Assembly: GCA_965140735.1 (NCBI GenBank)
Contig: OZ223306.1
Coordinates: forward strand, 558,001-622,000
Direction: 5' to 3'
DNA: 64,000 nt
DNA from: Fusibacter_A sp965140735
GTDB lineage: Bacteria; Bacillota; Clostridia; Peptostreptococcales; Acidaminobacteraceae
Part shown: piece after piece, positions 28,073-37,520 of the stretch
Layout of the letters: the number at the start of each line of letters is the position of its first letter
Numbering within the stretch: position 1 is the first letter of the stretch
Made by a program: the position numbers and the translations under genes
Notes under the pieces: model-generated
Database searches by the model: none
Told to the model about the DNA's origin: nothing
Seen by the model: the letters and a program-made list of their open reading frames with translations, nothing else

Positions 28073-29206
28073 TTGAAAAATTTCATTGAAATAAAAGAAT
28101 TAGATCAAATTATTAATAAAACAGCTGTTTCTATAGAAGATGGCAAAAAAGAAATATTTGAAATTTCAGAAAAGACAAGGCAGGACTATAATCACTACGA
28201 ACAAGAATTGTTGAATATCAAGACAAAGTTAACTTTAATCGTTAACGAGATTGATAAAGTTGAAATTAAAGCGAAGATGGCTAAAAATATGATCGCAACA
28301 ATTAGTGCTCATTTTGATGAATTTACTGAAAAAGACATTAAAGATGCCTATGAATTGTCACAAAAGGTCCAAATCGAGCTCTCGGTTAAGAGGCAAGAAG
28401 AAAAAGAGCTCCAAGAGCGTAAGATGGAACTGGATAGACTTTTGATCACATCAAAAGATGTTTTGAAGCGCTCTGAAACTCTTGAAACCAAAGTGAGTGT
28501 TGCTCTTGATTATCTGACGAGTAGCATTTTTGAACAAGTCGAGGATCATAAACATAAAAAAGAAGTGAGTATTAAAATTATAGAAGCTCAAGAAAATGAA
28601 AAAAAACGCATTTCTAGGGACATCCATGATGGTCCAGCTCAATCGTTGGCTAATATTATCTTTAAAGCAGAGTATTTATCCAAGATTATTGATGTGGCGC
28701 CTCATAAAGCCAAACAGGAAATTTCAGAATTACAAGAGGATATTAGAGATACACTTAAAGACATTCGTAAAATAATATATGATTTAATGCCTATGTCACT
28801 AGACGATTTGGGACTGATACCAACGCTTAATAAGTTGATCTCCAGCTTGATGGAAGGGCATGAACTTCAGATTGAAATGAGAATTATAAATCTGGAACCT
28901 ATTAATGACCCACTGATTAATCTAACCGTTTTTAGAGTTGTACAAGAGAGTTTTAATAATATTGTCAAACATTCAAAATGTAAAAATGCGTTGTTGTTAA
29001 TTGATTGTACAAAGCGACAAATAGAAGTCGAAATTATTGATGATGGTATTGGGTTTGACGCTAGGGGGATACTTTTAAGACCTAGTGGCTATGGCCTGTA
29101 CAATATGAGAGAGAGAATTGAAATGCTCAACGGTGCTTTTTCATTAAACTCAGAAATAGGTAAGGGAACCAAAATTAAAATTGTAATACCTAATAAAATA
29201 TCTTGA
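28073..29206 (+). CDS. degS: DegS-type sensor histidine kinase
   Basis: A cytoplasmic 377-residue kinase. Residues 1-170 form long coiled-coil helices as in DegS; the HisKA_3 phospho-acceptor is His185 (ISRDIHDGPAQSLAN), and the C-terminal HATPase shows VVQESFNNIVKHSKC (N box), DDGIGFD (G1) and GYGLYNMRERI (G2). No membrane segment is present, as in Bacillus DegS. It starts with TTG after a GTGGAGAG site and lies 25 bases before its partner degU. In Bacillus the pair controls exoenzymes, motility and competence; targets here are unknown. Confidence 0.92.
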   Translation: MKNFIEIKELDQIINKTAVSIEDGKKEIFEISEKTRQDYNHYEQELLNIKTKLTLIVNEIDKVEIKAKMAKNMIATISAHFDEFTEKDIKDAYELSQKVQIELSVKRQEEKELQERKMELDRLLITSKDVLKRSETLETKVSVALDYLTSSIFEQVEDHKHKKEVSIKIIEAQENEKKRISRDIHDGPAQSLANIIFKAEYLSKIIDVAPHKAKQEISELQEDIRDTLKDIRKIIYDLMPMSLDDLGLIPTLNKLISSLMEGHELQIEMRIINLEPINDPLINLTVFRVVQESFNNIVKHSKCKNALLLIDCTKRQIEVEIIDDGIGFDARGILLRPSGYGLYNMRERIEMLNGAFSLNSEIGKGTKIKIVIPNKIS

Positions 29207-29231
29207 TGAAAGATGAATTCGGAGGAAGTAA

Positions 29232-29882
29232 ATGAAACCAATTAAAGTTGCGATTGTGGATGACCATGCACTAATTCGTGAAGGTATTAAAAAATTGCTT
29301 GAACTTGAAGAAAGTTTAGAAATCGTTTTTTTAGCAGGGGATGGTCAAGAAGCAATTGAACTGTTAGAAAAGCATATGCCAGATGTAATCCTTCTGGATA
29401 TAAACATGCCAAATTTGAACGGCATCGATACCCTACGTATCTTAAAAGATCAGTTCAGTGAAATTAAAGTGATCATGCTTACGATTCATGAAGATGCACA
29501 GTATTTGATTGAAACGATTAATATTGGTGCTGAGGGGTATGTGCTCAAAGATGCAGATGTTTCTTCACTTGTTAAAGCAATCCATAAAGTCACAGCAGGT
29601 GAACTTTATATTCATCCAACACTTTCAGGTATTTTGGTTAAGGAATATAAAAAGAAAGATAAATCGATTGATGAAATGATTGGAACAAATTTGACAAAGC
29701 GTGAATATGAAGTGATTAAATTAATTTCTCAAGGTTATAATAACAAGGAGATTGCAACTGAACTGTTTATCAGTGAAAAAACAGTGAAAAATCACGTTTC
29801 TAATATTTTTAAGAAAATTAAAGTAACAGATCGTACTCAAGCGGCTCTTTATGCGATAAAGCATAATATTACAAAAATTTAA
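29232..29882 (+). CDS. degU: DegU-type response regulator (NarL/FixJ family)
   Basis: A 216-residue regulator with an N-terminal receiver (acidic pocket Asp10/Asp11, phospho-acceptor Asp56 in ILLDINMPN) and a C-terminal LuxR-type helix-turn-helix (LTKREYEVIKLISQGYNNKE, then SEKTVKNHVSNIFKKI). It should be phosphorylated by the DegS-type kinase encoded just upstream. It has the GGAGGAAG ribosome site seen for well-expressed genes. Confidence 0.94.
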   Translation: MKPIKVAIVDDHALIREGIKKLLELEESLEIVFLAGDGQEAIELLEKHMPDVILLDINMPNLNGIDTLRILKDQFSEIKVIMLTIHEDAQYLIETINIGAEGYVLKDADVSSLVKAIHKVTAGELYIHPTLSGILVKEYKKKDKSIDEMIGTNLTKREYEVIKLISQGYNNKEIATELFISEKTVKNHVSNIFKKIKVTDRTQAALYAIKHNITKI

Positions 29883-30020
29883 TTCACTTGAACCTCAAAT
29901 AATATTTCGTTATCCTATATATAGAGAGTTAAATTTAGTGATAAAAATTAGGTCTATTGCTGATGTTTATTTAATTCTATAGAGACTAAAGTATAATGAT
30001 TTAGTTGAAAGGGGAGTTCT

Positions 30021-31448
30021 ATGGAAAACAAAACAGAATTTGAAGTATTATCAGAGGCATTAACACATCATTTTAAAAATGCGTGGGAATCATTAGATGA
30101 AGCTGAAACAAAATCATGTTTTGATCTCAACGAGAAATACAAGACTTTTTTAGATTTTGGGAAAACTGAAAGAGAAAGTGCTAGAGAAATTTTAAAACAA
30201 GCAGTAGCTGCGGGTTATAAGCCTGTGGAAGATTTCATAGCTGGAAAAGAAACATTAAAATCAGGTTCAAAAGTTTATGCGATAAATCGAGATAAATCAA
30301 TTGTCCTCTTTGTAATTGGCAAAAAACCATTAAAAGAAGGTATGAACGTTGTAGGTTCTCATATTGATGTACCGAGAATTGATTTAAAACCGTTTCCTTT
30401 ATATGAAGATAGTGATATGGCTTTCTTTAAAACGCATTACTATGGTGGCATCAAAAAATATCAATGGACAGCAACGCCACTTGCTTTGCACGGTGTTGTT
30501 TTCAATAAAAACAATGAGAGAATTGAAGTTGTAATTGGAGAAGATGAGACTGATCCTGTTCTTGCAATTACGGATTTGTTACCTCATTTAGCGAAAGATC
30601 AAGTGAGTAAGACCTTATCGGAAGGCATTAATGGTGAAACGCTCAATGTACTTGTGGGACATATGCCAATTGGTGACGATAAGACTAAAAATAAAGTAAA
30701 ACTCAATGTTCTCAAGATTTTAGATGAGAAATACAACATCAAAGAGGAAGATTTTTTATCAGCAGAGTTTGAAGTTGTACCCGCTGGTAAAGCAAAAGAT
30801 TTAGGCCTTGATAGAAGTATGATTTCTGCTTATGGTCATGATGATCGTGTTTGTTCATATGCTGGTCTTGCAGCAATACTTGAACTTTCAGATGTTGAAA
30901 CGACAGCATGTGCCATGTTTATGGATAAGGAAGAGGTTGGCAGTCAAGGTAATACAGGTTCTCAATCTAGATATTTTGAAAATATCGTAGCAGAACTCAT
31001 TGCTTTACAAGAGACCAACTTTAGTGATTTATACCTTAGAAGATGTATTTCAAACACAGCGGTATTATCAGGTGATGTAGGGGCTGCATTTGATCCTAAT
31101 TACGCTGGAGCTTACGAAAAAACAAATTCAGCTCATATTGGCAAAGGTGTTCAACTGGTTAAATACACAGGCTCTAGAGGTAAAGCGGGCTGTAATGATG
31201 CTAATGCGGAATATTTAGGCGCTGTTAGAAAGCTCTTTAATGACAATAATATCGTATGGCAAATTGGTGAACTCGGTAAAGTAGACCAAGGTGGTGGTGG
31301 TACAATCGCGTACATTCTTGCAAATTCAAATGCAGAAGTAGTGGATTGTGGTGTTCCAGTATTGAGCATGCATGCACCTTATGAGATCGTAAGTAAAGTA
31401 GATGTCTACATGACTTATAAAGCTTATAAAGCATTTTTAAACCGTTAG
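30021..31448 (+). CDS. M18 family aspartyl/leucyl aminopeptidase
   Basis: A 475-residue zinc aminopeptidase of family M18. Metal-site motifs are visible: SHIDVPRID near residue 117 (HxD), AYGHDDRVCSYAGL near 273, the MDKEEVGSQGNTGSQS segment near 308, and a late HAPYEIVSK histidine. Such enzymes remove N-terminal residues from peptides in the cytoplasm, which fits a peptide-fermenting organism. It has an AAAGGGGAG site, a TATAAT at 29992-29997 upstream and a terminator downstream, so it is monocistronic. Confidence 0.92.
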   Translation: MENKTEFEVLSEALTHHFKNAWESLDEAETKSCFDLNEKYKTFLDFGKTERESAREILKQAVAAGYKPVEDFIAGKETLKSGSKVYAINRDKSIVLFVIGKKPLKEGMNVVGSHIDVPRIDLKPFPLYEDSDMAFFKTHYYGGIKKYQWTATPLALHGVVFNKNNERIEVVIGEDETDPVLAITDLLPHLAKDQVSKTLSEGINGETLNVLVGHMPIGDDKTKNKVKLNVLKILDEKYNIKEEDFLSAEFEVVPAGKAKDLGLDRSMISAYGHDDRVCSYAGLAAILELSDVETTACAMFMDKEEVGSQGNTGSQSRYFENIVAELIALQETNFSDLYLRRCISNTAVLSGDVGAAFDPNYAGAYEKTNSAHIGKGVQLVKYTGSRGKAGCNDANAEYLGAVRKLFNDNNIVWQIGELGKVDQGGGGTIAYILANSNAEVVDCGVPVLSMHAPYEIVSKVDVYMTYKAYKAFLNR

Positions 31449-31572
31449 AACTGATAATGGGCTCATAGCTTTAAATTTATAAAGATGATTGTGACATAAA
31501 CTGTTTACAACTGATTCACAAAGAGCATTGGAATAGTATTTTGAAATGTTGTATAATAATTAATAGATATGT

Positions 31573-31605
31573 AAAAGAGCATTAGTTTAATGCTCTTTTT
31601 TTTTA
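31573..31605 (+). terminator. Intrinsic terminator after the M18 peptidase gene
   Basis: AAAGAGCATTA pairs with TAATGCTCTTT around a tight loop and is followed by eight T residues. Confidence 0.9.
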
Positions 31606-31650
31606 AAATAATAAAAGATCTGTGAGTACGATCTAAATGGGAGGTCACTT

Positions 31651-32337
31651 ATGAATAAAAAGGTTTTTATTGTAGATGATGAAGAAAATATAAGAGAGCT
31701 GATCTCGTTATATTTGACAAAAGAAGGTTACTTGGTTGAGACATATGGTTCTGGTGAGGCGTGTCTTGAAGCTTTTAAATCAAATGCACCCGACTTGGTT
31801 TTATTAGATATCATGATGCCCGGCATAGACGGGTATGATACTCTGAAAGAGATCAGAAAATTAGGCACTGTACCTGTTATCATGATTACTGCCAAAGAAG
31901 ATACATTTGATAAAGTACTTGGACTTGAACTGGGTGCAGATGACTATATTGTAAAGCCATTTGATCCAAAAGAACTGACTGCTCGTGTAAAAGCCGTTAT
32001 AAGAAGATTCCAAAATACAGATAAAGCTGATTCTGAAGGTATTGTATCTGTACCAAATTTAACGATCAATATGGTGGATTATAACATCAGTTACTTCGGT
32101 GAAACTTTAGAGTTACCGCCAAAGGAAATTGAACTTTTAAACTATCTTGTCAATCATCCGAATCGCGTATTCACAAGAGAACAACTCTTGGATCACATTT
32201 GGGGATACGACTTTTTTGGTGAAACAAGAACAGTAGATGTGCATATTAAACGCCTAAGAGAGAAATTTGAAAGACCAGATAATGGTTGGGAGATCAAAAC
32301 AGTCTGGGGTGTTGGCTATAAATTTAAACTAGATTAG
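31651..32337 (+). CDS. OmpR/PhoB-type response regulator
   Basis: A 228-residue two-domain regulator: receiver with Asp9/Asp10 and phospho-acceptor Asp53 (LVLLDIMMPGIDGYD), the switch region KPFDPKEL, then a winged-helix domain with PPKEIELLNYLVNHPNRVFTRE (in part) and TVDVHIKRLREKFE. It is the partner of the kinase gene that begins 15 bases after its stop. The target genes are not evident. Confidence 0.95.
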   Translation: MNKKVFIVDDEENIRELISLYLTKEGYLVETYGSGEACLEAFKSNAPDLVLLDIMMPGIDGYDTLKEIRKLGTVPVIMITAKEDTFDKVLGLELGADDYIVKPFDPKELTARVKAVIRRFQNTDKADSEGIVSVPNLTINMVDYNISYFGETLELPPKEIELLNYLVNHPNRVFTREQLLDHIWGYDFFGETRTVDVHIKRLREKFERPDNGWEIKTVWGVGYKFKLD

Positions 32338-32352
32338 AGTTGAGGTGTATTC

Positions 32353-33768
32353 ATGAAAACGATTTTTCATAAATTTGCCTTTATCTACATTTTGATATTC
32401 TTAATATCTTTTATATTGATTATCATAGGCGTAAGAAGTGTTTTAGATTATTATTTTGTCAGTAACGAATCCAATCTGATTACCCAAAGAGCACATAACT
32501 TTGAAGAGATCGTTAATAGTAGATATTTCAACAGTTTTAGCTTGGACTTATTGCAAGAGCAGATTATGCTTCTTGACGGTTATACAGGTGCTAATATATG
32601 GCTTTTTACTGAAGAAGGTGCTTTCTATTCAACTTCTGATTCAACTTATGATATGCAACCAGGTAAGTATCCTTATCTAGATGATGATATAAAGAGTGTT
32701 TTTGAAGGACAGGAAACAAGCCGCGAAGTATCTTATGAAGGTATTTCACAAGATAGAATTTTGAGAGTGGGCTATCCTTTTCATGTGGGTGATAAAATTT
32801 TCGCCATGTTTATTAATGTTCCCATGCCTGAACTTGAAGATACGATTTCTAAAGTATCAGTCATTATTTTTATTTCTCTGTCAATTTCTGGCGTCCTAGC
32901 AGTTACACTGATTTTTATGATCACAAGAAGAATGGGGCATGAAATCAAAGTTATTAATGATGCTGCTAAATTTATCGCTCAAGGTAATTTTGAAAAGAAA
33001 ATTATCATCAATAGAAAAGATGAACTTGGTGAGCTTGCAGAGAGTTTTAACGCCATGGCGGATGAACTCTACCAGCAAGAAAATACAAAGAGAATGTTTA
33101 TCTCCAGCTTATCGCATGACTTGAGAACGCCACTGACGACTATTAAAGGGTACACACATGGGATGTTAGATGGGACAATAGAGGCGGATAAGCAGAACCG
33201 CTATTTGAGAATAGTTTCTAATGAAAGCGATCGTTTGATAAAGATGATCAATGATCTGCTTGATTTATCTAAGATGGAAAGTGGTGCTTTGGTACTGAAT
33301 AAGACTGATTTTGACCTCAATGATGTTATTATCAATGTTTTAGACAGCTTTGAGCAGAAAATTATTGATAAACGCATCAAGCTTACGATAGATTTAACGA
33401 AAGAAAAGATATTGGCCCACGGAGATATGGCTTCTATCCAAAGAGTTATTTATAATCTTATGGATAATGCTACTAAATTCGTAAATCTAGATGGTGATAT
33501 TAGTATTAGAACAGAATTTAAAAATGATAAAATTTATGTCGGTATTAGCAATTCAGGTAATATTTTAAGTCCCAAAGAACTGAGTATGATTTGGGATCGT
33601 TTTACTAAGCTTGACAAGTCGAGAGGGCTTGAGAAAAAGTCATCGGGCTTAGGACTCTCAATCGTTCGCGAAATTGTTAAAGCACATAATGAAAAAATAG
33701 AAGTTTATAGCAATGAAGATGTGGGCGTTGCCTTCATTTTTACTGTTGCAACTCAAATATTTAAGTAA
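32353..33768 (+). CDS. HAMP-containing sensor histidine kinase
   Basis: A 471-residue membrane kinase. Membrane helix about residues 7-30, extracellular sensor of about 130 residues, second helix about 165-190, HAMP linker to about 240, HisKA with phospho-acceptor His255 (SSLSHDLRTPLTTIKGY), and HATPase with NLMDNATKF and GLGLSIVREIV. It pairs with the response regulator upstream. The sensor segment (TGANIWLFTEEGAFYSTSDS) resembles small PAS-like extracellular domains; the signal is unknown. Confidence 0.94.
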   Translation: MKTIFHKFAFIYILIFLISFILIIIGVRSVLDYYFVSNESNLITQRAHNFEEIVNSRYFNSFSLDLLQEQIMLLDGYTGANIWLFTEEGAFYSTSDSTYDMQPGKYPYLDDDIKSVFEGQETSREVSYEGISQDRILRVGYPFHVGDKIFAMFINVPMPELEDTISKVSVIIFISLSISGVLAVTLIFMITRRMGHEIKVINDAAKFIAQGNFEKKIIINRKDELGELAESFNAMADELYQQENTKRMFISSLSHDLRTPLTTIKGYTHGMLDGTIEADKQNRYLRIVSNESDRLIKMINDLLDLSKMESGALVLNKTDFDLNDVIINVLDSFEQKIIDKRIKLTIDLTKEKILAHGDMASIQRVIYNLMDNATKFVNLDGDISIRTEFKNDKIYVGISNSGNILSPKELSMIWDRFTKLDKSRGLEKKSSGLGLSIVREIVKAHNEKIEVYSNEDVGVAFIFTVATQIFK

Positions 33769-33789
33769 ATAGATTCATGTATATCTTTA

Positions 33790-33814
33790 TCACACCCAAC
33801 TTTGTTGGGTGTGA
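33790..33814. terminator. Perfect 11-bp hairpin after the kinase gene, without T-tract
   Basis: TCACACCCAAC and GTTGGGTGTGA pair perfectly around TTT. No run of T follows on either strand, so it may stabilise or process the transcript rather than act as an intrinsic terminator. Confidence 0.5.
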
Positions 33815-33922
33815 CTTACGTAAAAATTGGTTTATATCCCAAAATTTCTAATAAGGTTTCAATATTGTTCACAAAATCTTAAAAATGATGTTGTACTATA
33901 AAACGGTGGGAGGTGTATAGAA

Positions 33923-34324
33923 TTGTTCAAAATCAATCCTGAAAAAAGACATAAGAATGCACTAGACCAACTTTTTTATGATGTAATGGAAGAAAAAGTT
34001 AGTTGTGCCATAAAAAAAGGTGAAAATGTGATCAATACTTTCGATGTAGATGTCAGCGAGTCTGACAGTGGATACATCATAGAAGCAGAATTACCGGGGT
34101 TCTCTATTGATCAGATCACCATAATTTATGAGGATAATTATCTGAGTATTATTGCTCAGAAACAGGAAGTAAGTAAAAGTGATTTTATACGCCGCGAAAG
34201 AAGAAGTGGTTTGTTCAGACGCAATTTTTTTGTTGAAGATGTTGAGAGAGAGAATATAAAAGCAACACTTAAACATGGCGTTTTGACAATTGAACTTCCT
34301 AAAAACAGGCATACAGTTTTTTAA
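33923..34324 (+). CDS. Hsp20/alpha-crystallin small heat shock protein
   Basis: A 133-residue ATP-independent holdase. The alpha-crystallin domain covers about residues 35-130, with the signatures DVDVSESDSGYIIEAELPGF, FRRNFFVEDV and LKHGVLTIELPKN (close to the A-x-x-x-n-GvL motif). The N-terminal arm is short. TTG start after GGGAGGTG. The HtrA protease gene follows 22 bases downstream, so the two form a protein quality-control pair. No CIRCE operator (TTAGCACTC dyad) is seen upstream. Confidence 0.92.
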   Translation: MFKINPEKRHKNALDQLFYDVMEEKVSCAIKKGENVINTFDVDVSESDSGYIIEAELPGFSIDQITIIYEDNYLSIIAQKQEVSKSDFIRRERRSGLFRRNFFVEDVERENIKATLKHGVLTIELPKNRHTVF

Positions 34325-34346
34325 ATTTTTAGTGAGGTGATGATGA

Positions 34347-35810
34347 ATGAACGAAGAAAAGAAAGATCAAATTATTCAAGAGCCAAATACGGACTCATCT
34401 AAGGACCAAGAAACACTGGAAAACGCGTATGTTGAAACTAAGGGTAGTGTAGACGTTAACAAAGAAGAAATATCAGCAAAAGAAGTGGATGCGAATAGTA
34501 ATTTAGAAGAATCAGTTGAAATTCACGCATCCAAGGTAGTCTCAGAAGAAGACACTTCAAAAAGTGTTTTTGTAGGAGCAGATGATCCAAGAGTCGTCCC
34601 TATAAATCAAGAAGGCACTTCGGAAAAAGTCAGAGTAAAAAGTGCTCCTAAAGTCAAGAGTGTTCTTGCAGTACTACTTGCAATTGTATTAGTGGGAACA
34701 ACTACTTTTACAGTGGGCTATTACCAAGGACAAATTAATCTTCAAGATGACAAAATTAGTGAGCGTGTCAACGAAATTCTTGATAAGAATATTAATGACA
34801 AAGTCTACAATTCTGTTGTTAAGTATTTAGATGAAAATGGAAATCCAATCACAGTGGGTGATGTGAATATTGCGAGTATTTATAAAAATGTGAGCAATTC
34901 TGTTGTGGGATTGACCAGTAAGCTAAAATATTTTGATTGGTTTAACAATGAACGTTATACAGAAGGTACAGGATCAGGTGTTATCGTCAAAGAAGAAGCA
35001 GACCGCTATTATATAGTTACTAATTTTCATGTAGTTGACGGTGCCACAGAAGTTGTTGCAGAAATTGTAGCAGATCAAATCGTGCCAGCTACCTTAATTG
35101 GTTATGATCAAGATTCTGATTTAGCAGTGGTTTCTATAATGAAATCAGACATTCCAGAAGCTTATAAAAATGTTATTAAACCGATTAAAGTAGGTTCTTC
35201 AGGTAGTTTAAATGTAGGGGAACCTGCCATTGCGATAGGAAATCCACTTGGCTATAATAATACTGTGACCTATGGCGTGGTAAGTGCTCTTGATCGTAAA
35301 GTGACTTCTGATCAATCAAATGAGTATATCCAAACAGATGCGGCGATTAATCCAGGAAACTCTGGTGGCGCTCTTGTAAATAAAAAAGGTGAGCTTATTG
35401 GTATCAACACCTCTAAGATTGCAGAAACAAGTGTCGAAGGTATTGGATTTGCAATTCCGACAGATACATTAATGCCAATTGTTGCAGAGCTTATTAAGAA
35501 TGGTTATATTTCAAAACCATATATGGGCATAGGTGGCGTTAATATCGATGAAGATACTTCTAAATTATATGAAATGCCTATTGGTGTACTGGTAAAATAT
35601 ATTTATGAGGATTCTCCAGCCTCAAAAGCTGGGTTAAAAGAGATGGATGTAATCATTGGCATAGATGATAAAAAAGTATTTACTATGGATGATTTGACTT
35701 CCACATTAACAAGCTATAATCCAGGCGATAAGGTTACAATAAAAGTGATTAGAGATGGCAAAGATAAACTTGAAATACCACTTGTCTTAGGTGATCGAAA
35801 TAAGAAATAA
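34347..35810 (+). CDS. htrA: HtrA/DegP-like membrane-anchored serine protease
   Basis: It degrades or refolds damaged extracytoplasmic proteins. The 487-residue protein has an acidic cytoplasmic N-terminus of about 105 residues, one membrane helix (about 107-127), a trypsin-like domain with catalytic His228 (TNFHVVDG), Asp258 (DSDLAVV) and Ser339 (NPGNSGGALVN), and one PDZ domain (about 390-480). This is the Gram-positive HtrA layout. The start at 34347 follows GTGAGGTGATG; an ATG at 34343 in another frame is a decoy. A terminator follows. Confidence 0.94.
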   Translation: MNEEKKDQIIQEPNTDSSKDQETLENAYVETKGSVDVNKEEISAKEVDANSNLEESVEIHASKVVSEEDTSKSVFVGADDPRVVPINQEGTSEKVRVKSAPKVKSVLAVLLAIVLVGTTTFTVGYYQGQINLQDDKISERVNEILDKNINDKVYNSVVKYLDENGNPITVGDVNIASIYKNVSNSVVGLTSKLKYFDWFNNERYTEGTGSGVIVKEEADRYYIVTNFHVVDGATEVVAEIVADQIVPATLIGYDQDSDLAVVSIMKSDIPEAYKNVIKPIKVGSSGSLNVGEPAIAIGNPLGYNNTVTYGVVSALDRKVTSDQSNEYIQTDAAINPGNSGGALVNKKGELIGINTSKIAETSVEGIGFAIPTDTLMPIVAELIKNGYISKPYMGIGGVNIDEDTSKLYEMPIGVLVKYIYEDSPASKAGLKEMDVIIGIDDKKVFTMDDLTSTLTSYNPGDKVTIKVIRDGKDKLEIPLVLGDRNKK

Positions 35811-35845
35811 CGTATGAGATAAATATGAAAATCTGAAAAACTAAC

Positions 35846-35880
35846 AAAAAAAGTGTATAATTTATTTATACACTTTTTTT
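35846..35880 (+). terminator. Intrinsic terminator after htrA
   Basis: AAAAAAAGTGTATAA pairs with TTATACACTTTTTTT around a five-base loop. Confidence 0.9.
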
Positions 35881-35930
35881 ATGCATTATGGCATATAAAA
35901 AATGGATTAAAGTCATAAGGGGGCACGATA

Positions 35931-37385
35931 ATGGCTATTAAAAGTATACACTTTGTACCACATCCACCGATTATTATGGAAGAGATTGGTGGACCAGATG
36001 TTGAGAACGCAAAGGATACAATAGAGGCGTATCACAAGGTCGCCAAAATAATCGCCGAAGAGAAGCCAAGTACGATTATATTTGTTTCACCACATGGATT
36101 ATCTTTTGATAATGGGACTTGTCTTTATGATGAGACCTATCTCAAAGGTGACTTTGAAATGTTTGGTTCACCAGCGATTTATTTTCATAAGGGCATAGAT
36201 CAGAAAATGACAAAGGCCATAGAGTCTCTGATGGAGCGGTATGACTTTGCGAGCATTTTGATGACGAATGAACTTGTGAAAAATTACAATCGATCCTTAA
36301 AACTGGATCATGGTGTTATGGTGCCCATGTATTTTATTGATCAATACTATAAAGATTATGAAGTTGTTCATATAACCCCTGGTGGGACGTCCTTGCTTGA
36401 AAATTATAGAATAGGGATGATTATTCGAAAAATTACAGATCGATTAAAAGACTGTGTGCTCATATGTAGTGGGGATATGTCTCATGCACTTAAAAATTCT
36501 GGCCCATATGCTTTTCATAAGGATGGTCCAATCTTTGATAAAACAATATGTAACTGTACTGAAAACCATGATGTGGAAACACTGCTGACGCTTGAAGATT
36601 CGATCCTTGAAAATGCAGCTCAATGTGGCTTAAAATCGTTTTTAATTGGTTTTGGAGCATTGGATGGTTATTCGTATAAATCGACGGTACACAGTTACGA
36701 GGGGCCTTTTGGAGTGGGATATATGGTGGCAAGTTTATTCCCGCTTGAGAAATCGGATTCTTTCTATAAAGCATTTGATCGTAAGAGAGAGCATCAGTTT
36801 GAAAAACGCCTTGGTAAAGAAAGCTTATACGTTTTACTTGCTAGATTGACGATTGTACATTATTTAGAATCAAGACGTGTGCTTAAGCCGGCAGAATTTA
36901 AAGCTTTAATTTTAGAATCTGAATTGTATCCATATACTGAAGAAGAAGTCACACGTTTCTTAGAAATTTTATCTGATGAACAAAAAGGTGCCTTTGTTTC
37001 AATTCATAAAAACCATCATCTAAGAGGGTGTATGGGTACTATTGAACCAGCACTTTCTGATTTATATGATGAAATCACTTATAATGCAATTGTCGCATCT
37101 ACTGAAGATCCAAGGTTTAATGAAATCGATCCAAGTGAGCTGAAAGACTTAGAGATAACTGTAGATGTGCTCATGGCAAAAGAGTCAGTGGCAGATTTTG
37201 ACGCATTTGATGTGAAACGCTACGGTATGATTGTGGAAAAAGGCCGTAAGCGTGGACTGTTATTACCTAATTTAGACGGTGTCACCACAGTAAAAGAACA
37301 ATATCGAATCTGTCTAGATAAAGCTGGTATCTTTATGGATCAAGATGTAAAGCTCTATAGATTTGAAGTGATTCGACATACGTAG
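35931..37385 (+). CDS. Memo-like/LigB and AMMECR1 domain fusion protein
   Basis: A 484-residue fusion. Residues 1-275 resemble the Memo/extradiol dioxygenase class III (LigB) fold, starting IHFVPHPPIIMEEIGG with VSPHG and SGDMSHALK as likely metal-site segments. Residues about 300-484 form an AMMECR1 domain with the hallmark HLRGCMGTIEP and the late YGMIVEKGRKRGLLLPNLDGV (in part). Such parts belong to the 'AmmeMemoRadiSam' gene set, but the radical SAM partner is not adjacent here. The reaction is unknown. Start after GGGGGCAC; a terminator-like hairpin follows. Confidence 0.88.
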   Translation: MAIKSIHFVPHPPIIMEEIGGPDVENAKDTIEAYHKVAKIIAEEKPSTIIFVSPHGLSFDNGTCLYDETYLKGDFEMFGSPAIYFHKGIDQKMTKAIESLMERYDFASILMTNELVKNYNRSLKLDHGVMVPMYFIDQYYKDYEVVHITPGGTSLLENYRIGMIIRKITDRLKDCVLICSGDMSHALKNSGPYAFHKDGPIFDKTICNCTENHDVETLLTLEDSILENAAQCGLKSFLIGFGALDGYSYKSTVHSYEGPFGVGYMVASLFPLEKSDSFYKAFDRKREHQFEKRLGKESLYVLLARLTIVHYLESRRVLKPAEFKALILESELYPYTEEEVTRFLEILSDEQKGAFVSIHKNHHLRGCMGTIEPALSDLYDEITYNAIVASTEDPRFNEIDPSELKDLEITVDVLMAKESVADFDAFDVKRYGMIVEKGRKRGLLLPNLDGVTTVKEQYRICLDKAGIFMDQDVKLYRFEVIRHT

Positions 37386-37406
37386 GAACTCATATAGATT
37401 TTTTTG

Positions 37407-37439
37407 AATAAGCCATTGTATAGATGGCTTATTTTCTTA
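37407..37439 (+). terminator. Probable terminator after the Memo-AMMECR1 gene
   Basis: AATAAGCCAT pairs with ATGGCTTATT around a seven-base loop; the following T-tract is interrupted by one C. Confidence 0.7.
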
Positions 37440-37520
37440 TACAAAATAGGCAAAAATAAATTAAGAAATAGTTTATGGGGTACTAATAGATAGCGAGGTG
37501 TTATAAAAGGGAGTGAGATT

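Noticed and set aside
27511..29882. cheW, degS and degU as one chemotaxis operon
   Set aside because: A good terminator at 27996-28029 separates cheW from the DegS/DegU pair.
33815..33922. CIRCE or CtsR operator before the Hsp20 gene
   Set aside because: No TTAGCACTC dyad and no GGTCAAA repeats are present.
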